NCBI RefSeq assembly: GCF_041080675.1
Contig: NZ_CP163520.1
Coordinates: 868,001 to 932,000, forward strand
Direction: 5' to 3'
From: Streptomyces sp. cg36
GTDB lineage: Bacteria; Actinomycetota; Actinomycetes; Streptomycetales; Streptomycetaceae
Length of the DNA: 64,000 nt
Of the stretch, positions 42,259 through 48,296 are shown one piece after another (position 1 is the stretch's first letter; each line of letters starts with the position of its first letter). The notes beneath the pieces are model-generated. The model was not told the DNA's origin and did not search any database. It saw nothing but the letters and a program-made list of their open reading frames with translations. The position numbers were made by a program, and so were the translations under genes.

Positions 42259-42692
42259 CCCTGTCCCCCGGCGCCGGAGCGCCGGACACCGGCGCGTCCG
42301 GCCGGCCCCGGCACGCGCCGCCGAGCCGCCAGGGCCTCGCCCTCCGGTTCGTGCTGATCATCGGGGACGCGCGGCTCGCCGACGCCCACCACGTCTCGTG
42401 CGTACTGGACACGGTCCGCGCGGACTTCCCGGAGACGTCCGTACGCATCAGGCTCTCCCTGCTGCCCTCGGACGACCGCGACGGGACGGTCCTGCTGGAG
42501 TGCCAAGCCGAACACCGGCCCGCCGACGGCCTCCCGCAGGCCCCGGACACCGTCTGGCGGCGCGTGCTCACCGGCCGCCCCGGCGCCCCCCATCAGCGGG
42601 AAGCACTGCTGCACGAGATCCTGGCGGGCCGCACGAGGATGGTCGTACGCCGGGCTCCGGTGTCGCTGCGCTATCTTGCGGCGGCGGTGTGA
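42255..42692 (+). CDS. unrecognised 145-residue protein
   Basis: A 145-residue protein with a Pro/Gly-rich N-terminus (about 1-27) and an alpha/beta-like body (ALRFVLIIGDARLADAHHVS, then amphipathic stretches to a terminal LRYLAAAV). It has no signal peptide, no membrane helix and one or two Cys. I do not recognise a family. The ATG overlaps the stop of the repeat peptide (ATGA), with GAGG in the repeat as ribosome binding site, so both should be made together. Its position after the AHBA genes suggests a cluster role, but the strong hairpin upstream argues for partial independence. Confidence 0.65.
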   Translation: MTLSPGAGAPDTGASGRPRHAPPSRQGLALRFVLIIGDARLADAHHVSCVLDTVRADFPETSVRIRLSLLPSDDRDGTVLLECQAEHRPADGLPQAPDTVWRRVLTGRPGAPHQREALLHEILAGRTRMVVRRAPVSLRYLAAAV

Positions 42693-42736
42693 ACTGCCGT
42701 GTTTGGAAGCCGACTTGCTCGCCCGTGCGACATTCA

Positions 42737-42817
42737 CCCGGATGAGCCGTACACGTCGTCGCGGGTCGGCCGTCCGTGCGGCACTCGCCCCGATGGGCCG
42801 TGCGTCACGTCGCGGGT
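42737..42817. repeat. imperfect direct repeat of about 30 bp
   Basis: Two copies (42737-42767 and 42788-42817) share GATG(A/G)GCCGT and a CGTCGCGGGTC end. They lie in the gap between the unknown gene and the MFS stop. No gene is predicted there; a regulatory or 3' end role is possible. Confidence 0.5.
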
Positions 42818-42831
42818 CCGTTGTACGGGGC

Positions 42832-44136
42832 TCACCCGCGCCCGGGCGCGTCCGCCAGCCGGGCCACGCCGGGCACCGCGAGGCACAGCAGGCTCGACGC
42901 CGCCACCACGACCCCGCCGCCGGTCAGCGTGGCGCGCGCGCCGACGAGGCTCACCATCGGCCCGACCAGCACATAGCCGACCGGCAGCAGCGCGAAGGCT
43001 CCCAGTTGGTCGAGCGCGAACACCTTGCCCAACAGCTCGTCGGGGAAGGCCCGTTGCAGGGCCGACACCCAGTAGATGAAGTACAGCTCGACGACGAACC
43101 CGCCCAGCGCGAAGCAGACCAGCACGGCGGGCAGCGGCAGCGGTCCGGCGAGGCTCAACGGCACCAGGGCGTACCCGGTGAGCGCGACCATGCTCACGGT
43201 GCCGCGCGCACGCGGACGCCAGCGCCCGGCGAGCGCGATCGCGGGCAGCGCGCCGAACCCCATCGCGGCCAGGACGACGCCGTAGGCGACATCGCCGCCG
43301 AACTCGCGGCGGGCCACCACCGGCAGCAGGGTGAGCGCGGTGGCCGAACCTGCGAACAGGTGCAGGCACACCGTCCCCATCACCGCCATCACCCAGGGGC
43401 GCCGGCGGATCGCGCGCAGCCCAGCGGCGGCGTCGCCCAGCACCCGGGCGCGGGGGCCCGCCACGGGCCGGGCGTCCGGGATCCGCAGCACGGCGAGGAC
43501 GGCCAGCGCGAACATGACGCTGGTCACCAGCAGTGCGGGACGCACCCCGATCAGGCTGACCGCCGCCACCCCCACCAGCGCGCCCAGTACGGCGGAGGTC
43601 CGCTGTGCGGCGGACACCAGCGCGTTGCCGCGTTCCAGCAGGGCGTCGGGCAGCAGCCGGGGCATGAGGGAACGGGACGCCGGGCGCGACAGTGCCTCAC
43701 CGGCGCCCACCAGCGCCGTCACCAGCGGCAGCAGGCCCATCGGAAGGACCGGCAGCAGCAGGGTGGTGGCCAGCAGCAGCGCCGAGCGGAAGCCGTCGGC
43801 GGCGATCAGGATGCGGGTGCGGCGCATGCGGTCGGCGATGACTCCCCCGGCCAGCAGACACACCACCAGGGAGACGGCCCGCCCCGACAGGACGAGCCCG
43901 ACCTCACCGGCGCCACCGCCCCGGTGCAGGACGTAGAGGCTGAGCGCCACCGGGAGCACCTGGTCACCGACGGCCCCGCCCGCCTGGCCCAGCCACAGCC
44001 GCACGAACTGCGGGTGGTCCCGCAGCTTCCCGCCCGTGGCCGCGCCGTCGGCGCCGCCCTCGTCCAGACGGCTCTGCGGCAGGCCGGTGTCTTCCTTCAT
44101 GAGGTGTGGGGTCGCTTTCTGTCGGCGGTGGGACAT
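42832..44136 (-). CDS. MFS exporter
   Basis: A 434-residue transporter of the MFS_3/EntS-like type with about 12 membrane helices. It begins with a charged tail, then RLWLGQAGGAVGDQVLPVALSLYVL; the loop GVIADRMRRTRIL is the typical MFS motif A. It probably exports a peptide or small molecule. GGAG 6 bp before the ATG at 44136 supports this start; the ATG at 44100 has no ribosome binding site. It follows the SagB-type gene on the same strand by 145 bp and is likely part of that unit. Confidence 0.9.
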   Translation of the reverse strand: MSHRRQKATPHLMKEDTGLPQSRLDEGGADGAATGGKLRDHPQFVRLWLGQAGGAVGDQVLPVALSLYVLHRGGGAGEVGLVLSGRAVSLVVCLLAGGVIADRMRRTRILIAADGFRSALLLATTLLLPVLPMGLLPLVTALVGAGEALSRPASRSLMPRLLPDALLERGNALVSAAQRTSAVLGALVGVAAVSLIGVRPALLVTSVMFALAVLAVLRIPDARPVAGPRARVLGDAAAGLRAIRRRPWVMAVMGTVCLHLFAGSATALTLLPVVARREFGGDVAYGVVLAAMGFGALPAIALAGRWRPRARGTVSMVALTGYALVPLSLAGPLPLPAVLVCFALGGFVVELYFIYWVSALQRAFPDELLGKVFALDQLGAFALLPVGYVLVGPMVSLVGARATLTGGGVVVAASSLLCLAVPGVARLADAPGRG

Positions 44137-44281
44137 CGTGCTCCGCGGCCGTGTGCAAGTACAGGACGCGCGGTGCTGGTGGACACCCGGCGCCGCACGG
44201 GCCGGTTGGGCGCGGCTATCCGCCGGGGCCAGGCGCGGTCCAACCCGGGCGGGACGCGGTCAGCCCCGGGCGCCGGCGCGA

Positions 44282-45376
44282 TCAGCCCCGTGCCAGGCGC
44301 GGGTAGGCGAAGTCGGCGGGGAGGAGCGGGTCGGGGCCCGCCGGAACACCGGCGCCCAGCAGATACACCGCGAACTCCTCGTCGGGGTCGACCCCGAGGA
44401 GCCGTTCCACCTCGCTGTCGACGAAAGCCACCGTCTGGAAGGGGCCGAGGCCCAGCGCCGTCGCGGCCAGGGCGAAGGTCTGCCCGTAGTGCCCGGCGTC
44501 GTACATCCACAGCCGATAGGCGCGCGGGTGCCGGTACTTCCAGGCCAGCCGGTTGGCGACGGCGGTGGTCAGCACGGTGAAGGCACCCCCGTACGAGGCG
44601 TCCTGATGGTACGTCAGTGCGGCGACCCGGTCGCGCGTCACGTCGGCGTCCAGCAGCTCCAGGGCGTGCCGGGCCACCGAGTAGTGGTAGAGGCCGGGCG
44701 CCACGCCCACGACGTTGTGGACGACGACATACGCCTCGACCTCGTGCCGGGCCCCCGCCGACGCGCTGACCCGGCACTGCAGCGTCCCGAAGGCTTCCCC
44801 GTCGAGGAAGCGGTGCGGCGCGAAGCTGTGGAACAGCAGCGTGGCGAGCTGATCGAGCGTCACCGGCACGTCGCTGAACTCCCGGTGGGTACGCCGCAGG
44901 GCGAACACCTCGTCGACGGGAGCGGTCAGCGGCAGGGCCCTGCGGGGCAGCGGCACCGAGGGCTGGTCGGGGTACTCCTTGAACGCGCCGGGAGCACCGC
45001 CCTCGGCGACGATGGCGTCGACCTCGGCGGCCCGGCGCGGTGAGTCCACCAGGTAGTCGGCGTCCCGCGCCTCGATGTGCATCCGCCGCGCCACCTCTCC
45101 CCACCGCTCCCACAGGGGTGGGGTGCGCGGGGCGCGGTCCACCTCGACGAGCACCCCGAGCCGGACGAGCGAGCCGACCGCCTCCCGCACGTCCGGCTCG
45201 TTCTCGGCGCCGAACGCGGCGGCCAGGTCGTCGAGTTCGATTCCGGCGCCGGCCCGGTCCAGCACCCGGTAGAGGTCGTGGGAGAGCCGGATCCACCGCC
45301 GCTGCCCCGGGATCCCCACCTCCAGGCCCTCCGCGAGCCAGCGGCACACCAACTGCTCACCCCGACGGACCTTCAT
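44282..45376 (-). CDS. SagB/ThcOx-type FMN dehydrogenase with N-terminal winged-helix-like domain
   Basis: A 364-residue protein. Residues 1-85 look like a small winged helix or RiPP recognition-type domain (WIRLSHDLYRVLDRAGAGIELDDLA and VREAVGSLVRLGVLVEV, in two pieces). Residues 130-355 form a nitroreductase-fold dehydrogenase (RRTHREFSDVPVTLDQLATLL, GLYHYSVARHALELL, DAGHYGQTFALAATALGLG). SagB enzymes oxidise azolines to azoles in peptides with FMN; here no YcaO cyclodehydratase is nearby, so the chemistry may differ. The ATG at 45376 has GGGGG upstream. It lies downstream of the 20-codon peptide gene, across a hairpin. Confidence 0.88.
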   Translation of the reverse strand: MKVRRGEQLVCRWLAEGLEVGIPGQRRWIRLSHDLYRVLDRAGAGIELDDLAAAFGAENEPDVREAVGSLVRLGVLVEVDRAPRTPPLWERWGEVARRMHIEARDADYLVDSPRRAAEVDAIVAEGGAPGAFKEYPDQPSVPLPRRALPLTAPVDEVFALRRTHREFSDVPVTLDQLATLLFHSFAPHRFLDGEAFGTLQCRVSASAGARHEVEAYVVVHNVVGVAPGLYHYSVARHALELLDADVTRDRVAALTYHQDASYGGAFTVLTTAVANRLAWKYRHPRAYRLWMYDAGHYGQTFALAATALGLGPFQTVAFVDSEVERLLGVDPDEEFAVYLLGAGVPAGPDPLLPADFAYPRLARG

Positions 45377-45490
45377 CGTGCCCCCAAGACGTAGTGGGCC
45401 GCGCCGGCTCGGGCGCGGATGCGGCACCCTCCGTACGGGCCGCGGGCGATACCGTGATGGCAGCGGGGGCGCGCCCCCGCCGAACGGCAT

Positions 45491-45523
45491 CCGGCTGCGA
45501 TGCATTGCCCGCATCGCAGCCGG
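45491..45523 (-). terminator. 13-bp hairpin between the 20-residue peptide gene and the SagB gene
   Basis: CCGGCTGCGATGC (45491-45503) pairs perfectly with 45511-45523 around a 7-nt loop. On the minus strand it lies 71 bp after the peptide stop and 115 bp before the SagB start. Such partial terminators often keep RiPP precursor levels high relative to the enzymes. Confidence 0.7.
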
Positions 45524-45593
45524 AGTCTTCCGTGCGGCCCCACCGGAGGCCGTCGCCTCGCGAGAAGGCGGTCGCCTCACCAGGGGGCTGGGG

Positions 45594-45656
45594 TCACTGC
45601 CCCGGGTGGTGCGTCAGCGTGCGGGCGTCGACGACGATCTCGATGGCGAGCTTCAT
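45594..45656 (-). CDS. 20-residue peptide, candidate RiPP precursor
   Basis: The ORF encodes MKLAIEIVVDARTLTHHPGQ. The ribosome binding site GAAGGAGGTGAGAGAA before ATG 45656 matches the 16S tail almost perfectly. All 19 codons after the ATG end in G or C, although the DNA just upstream is AT-rich, a strong sign of translation. The N-terminal half is hydrophobic and the C-terminal half polar with Thr, His-His and Gly. It lacks Cys, Ser, Tyr and Trp. The size recalls PqqA-type precursors. A hairpin, a SagB dehydrogenase and an MFS exporter follow on the same strand. A leader peptide for attenuation is the main alternative. Confidence 0.65.
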   Translation of the reverse strand: MKLAIEIVVDARTLTHHPGQ

Positions 45657-46127
45657 TTCTCTCACCTCCTTCCCTTTTTCGGATTCCTCGCGGTGCGGAT
45701 TCCATTTCCTGGAGTTCCGCCGCTCGCAAAACATAGACCCGTATCTCCGGGGCATCAACGATTCCCGTACCGTCTGGCGAAAAATCGACGGGTACGGCAT
45801 ATGCCATTACGGAAACCCCATGATGGCAAGGGATTTGACGCCCTCGAAGCCACCCTTCCCGCCTGTCTGGAAACCATCTCCACAGAAGCACGTGCCACAT
45901 ATTGAGCGGTTCTCGACAGGGGGGCATTAAGGTGCCGCCCGGCATCTGCGCAATTCCGCTTCGGGGGCGCCGGAACAATTCCCGGACGCATCGGCGCGTG
46001 GAAATCGGGACCTCCCGCACGGACACCGGCGCTGCACGGGCCGCACCCGACCGGTTCGGGCACAGGATGTCGGGTGCGGCAGGGTGGGGGCTTCCTAACG
46101 TGAGTGAGCAGAAGGAAGGAGGCCGGG
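45657..46127. other. AT-rich regulatory region upstream of the 20-residue peptide gene
   Basis: No gene is well supported in these 471 bp. The segment 45660-45830 is clearly richer in A and T than its neighbours and should hold the promoter and leader of the peptide unit on the minus strand. An open frame on the minus strand from ATG 45810 begins AYAVPVDFSPDGTGIVDAPE but has only about half GC third positions and becomes Arg-rich when it overlaps the peptide gene. On the plus side the region ends in the strong ribosome binding site of the AraC gene. Confidence 0.55.
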
Positions 46128-47033
46128 GTGCTGGATCGGCTCAACCAGGCCATGGACCACATCGAGGCCCGTCTCGACGGGCAGGTGGACGTGGCCGAGC
46201 TGGCGCGGATCGCCATGACGTCGGAGTACCACCTGCGCCGGATGTTCTCCGCGCTCGCCGGGATGCCGCTGTCGGAGTACGTCCGGCGGCGCAGGCTCAC
46301 CGTCGCGGGGGCCGAGGTGCTCGCCGACGAACGGACGCTGCTCGAAGTGGCCGTGCGGTACGGCTACGGCTCGGGCGAGGCGTTCGCCCGCGCCTTCCGC
46401 GCGGTGCACGGGGTCGGACCGGGTGAGGCCCGGCGGACCGGTGCGGCGCTGCGGTCCCAGCCCCGGATGTCCTTCCGCCTCATCGTCGAAGGGAGCAGCA
46501 GCATGCGATACCGAGTGGTGGAGAAGGGCGCGTTCCGCGTCGTGGGACGCAAGGCCCGGGTGCCGCTCGTCCACACGGGGGTGAATCCGGCGATCGCCGA
46601 GTTCATCCGGGGCATCGACCGGGAGACCGCGCACCGGATCCACGCACTGTCCGACCAGGAGCCGGAGGGCATCGTCTCGGTCAGCGCGGACCTGGACGCC
46701 AGCCGCGCCGAGGGCACCGAACTCGACTACTACCACGGTGTGGTGACCGCCCGGCCCACCCCCGAGGACATGGACGAGCTGGCCGTGGCCGCCGGGACGT
46801 GGGCCGTGTTCGAGAACGCGGGACCGTTCCCGCGGTCCCTCCAGAACCTGTGGCGGGACGTGTTCACCGAGTGGTTCCCGTCCAACCCCTACCGGAGCCG
46901 CCCGGGGCCGGAGATCCTCCGCACCCGGCCGACCGAGGACGGGTCGTGGGCGGAGTCGGCGCTGTGGATCCCGGTGGAGCGCGAGTCCCGGCCCGCCCCC
47001 GGCGCCGGCGCCCGGGGTGACGCCCGGGACTGA
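46128..47033 (+). CDS. AraC-family regulator with GyrI-like effector domain
   Basis: A 301-residue protein of Rob type. The N-terminal AraC double helix-turn-helix (about 1-100; VAELARIAMTSEYHLRRMF and LEVAVRYGYGSGEAFARAF) is joined to a GyrI-like small-molecule-binding domain (about 125-295). GAAGGAAGGAGG 5 bp before the GTG at 46128 fixes the start; the GTG at 46104 lies before this site. Such proteins sense drugs or cationic compounds and turn on transporters. It is encoded between the peptide unit and the radical SAM gene, on the opposite strand to both, and may control them. Confidence 0.9.
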   Translation: MLDRLNQAMDHIEARLDGQVDVAELARIAMTSEYHLRRMFSALAGMPLSEYVRRRRLTVAGAEVLADERTLLEVAVRYGYGSGEAFARAFRAVHGVGPGEARRTGAALRSQPRMSFRLIVEGSSSMRYRVVEKGAFRVVGRKARVPLVHTGVNPAIAEFIRGIDRETAHRIHALSDQEPEGIVSVSADLDASRAEGTELDYYHGVVTARPTPEDMDELAVAAGTWAVFENAGPFPRSLQNLWRDVFTEWFPSNPYRSRPGPEILRTRPTEDGSWAESALWIPVERESRPAPGAGARGDARD

Positions 47034-47086
47034 GATCCCGGCCCCGGCCACGGGACCTGACGATCGGCGGCCGGGGCCGCGGGATC
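47034..47086. terminator. bidirectional hairpin between AraC and radical SAM genes
   Basis: GATCCCGGCCCCGGCC (47034-47049) pairs with 47069-47086, with a 2-nt bulge and a loop of about 19 nt. It lies directly after the AraC stop and before the radical SAM stop at 47113, so it can serve both converging genes. Confidence 0.65.
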
Positions 47087-47112
47087 GGCCCCGCTCCCGA
47101 CCCCTCCGGCGG

Positions 47113-48180
47113 TCAGGGCCGCGGGGCCGGCTCCGGGGCCGAGAACACGGGGCGGCGGTCGATGCGGGCGCGGACCGCGGGCGTACCGAAGTGGTAGTCG
47201 ATGCGGCGCACCGCCTCCGCCCAGCCCCGCATCGTGTCCGCCCCGGACAGCGCCTCGGCCACGAACGGGTCGGCCCACCGCTCCACGACGCGCCGCCACA
47301 GCTCCTGCGGCGGCACGTGCAGCAGACTGCCCACCGTCCCCTCGTAGATCAGCATGGCCCGGACCTCGCCGTCGGGCTCGATCTGCACGGCCTGGAGGCC
47401 CTGCCCGCGCGCGATCCGCTCCGGGTTCTGCTGGAGCTCCAGATTGCTCATGGTGGCGATGCGCACGGACGGCGGGGCCAGCGCCTGGAGCCGCTCGCGC
47501 TGCTCCTCGCTGCCGAGCCACGCCACCTGCTCGTCCGAGAGCAGCTCGTGCTCGGCGAAGCCGGCCCGGCTGCCGAGCCCGGACGGCACGGCCGCGCCGA
47601 ACTCCAGGGCACGCAGGTGCGGGAACCGGGGTGCCACCTCGGTGCAGAACTCCTCCAGCCGCCCGGCGTTGCTCCGTACGACCACGCAGTCGATGCCGAA
47701 GCGCAGCGGCTGCTCCCCGCGCTCCACCCGCACGCGGGCCCCGTCGTCGAGCATCCGCAGCGCGCCCATCGCCCGCTCGAACGAACCCGCCCTGCCGCGG
47801 ATCCGGTCGTGCACCTCGGGCGTGGGGCCGTCGACGCTCACCACGACGCGGCGGCACACCCGCGCCAGCTCGTCGACCATCCACCGCCGGAGGTTCCACC
47901 CGCCGGTGTACACGAGGACGGCGATGCCCGCCGCCGACAGCCGCTCCGCGACCTCGAACACGCCCTTCACCAGCAGCGGTTCACCGCCCGCGAGCGTCAC
48001 CTGGCCCGGCTTCAGGGCGACGATGGCATCGGCGATGCGCAGCATCTCCTCATGGCTCACCTGCCGTGACGGCCGCCTGCCGGACTCCGAGTAGCAGTGG
48101 GTGCAGCGCAGCGGGCAGGCGTACGTGATGTCCCAGATGACGGCCTGTGGGCCGTCGGCCAGGTCCTGTGCATGCTCCAT
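47113..48180 (-). CDS. radical SAM enzyme with degenerate SPASM-type tail
   Basis: A 355-residue radical SAM protein. Cys22, Cys26 and Cys29 (CPLRCTHC) bind the SAM-cleaving 4Fe-4S cluster, and GGEPLL is the SAM-binding loop. The C-terminal part keeps the SPASM-like frame (QIEPDGEVRAMLIYEGTVGSL) but the Cys expected after DGEV is missing, and no Cys occurs in the last 170 residues or so. It thus has one cluster only. Relatives with SPASM or twitch domains modify peptides (PqqE, MftC) or act in heme d1 synthesis. It lies 1.5 kb from the 20-residue peptide gene on the same strand. Confidence 0.88.
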   Translation of the reverse strand: MEHAQDLADGPQAVIWDITYACPLRCTHCYSESGRRPSRQVSHEEMLRIADAIVALKPGQVTLAGGEPLLVKGVFEVAERLSAAGIAVLVYTGGWNLRRWMVDELARVCRRVVVSVDGPTPEVHDRIRGRAGSFERAMGALRMLDDGARVRVERGEQPLRFGIDCVVVRSNAGRLEEFCTEVAPRFPHLRALEFGAAVPSGLGSRAGFAEHELLSDEQVAWLGSEEQRERLQALAPPSVRIATMSNLELQQNPERIARGQGLQAVQIEPDGEVRAMLIYEGTVGSLLHVPPQELWRRVVERWADPFVAEALSGADTMRGWAEAVRRIDYHFGTPAVRARIDRRPVFSAPEPAPRP

Positions 48181-48220
48181 CGGATGCCCCCAGGGTTCGC
48201 GGTACGGATTGCGTGCCCGG

Positions 48221-48250
48221 GCGTCCCCCGCCCGTGGTGGCGGGGGACGC
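48221..48250 (-). terminator. terminator between acylase and radical SAM genes
   Basis: GCGTCCCCCGCC (48221-48232) pairs perfectly with 48239-48250 around a 6-nt loop, 46 bp after the acylase stop on the minus strand. It separates the acylase gene from the radical SAM gene that follows. Confidence 0.75.
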
Positions 48251-48296
48251 GTCTTCCGGGCTCAACCTAGGAGGCGCCGGAGCCGGGGCGCCATCC

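Noticed and set aside
45577..45810. Minus-strand frame from ATG 45810 starting AYAVPVDFSPDGTG, overlapping the 20-residue peptide gene
   Set aside because: Only about half of its codons end in G or C, it lacks a good ribosome binding site, and it turns into Arg-rich sequence exactly where the 20-residue ORF shows perfect codon bias.
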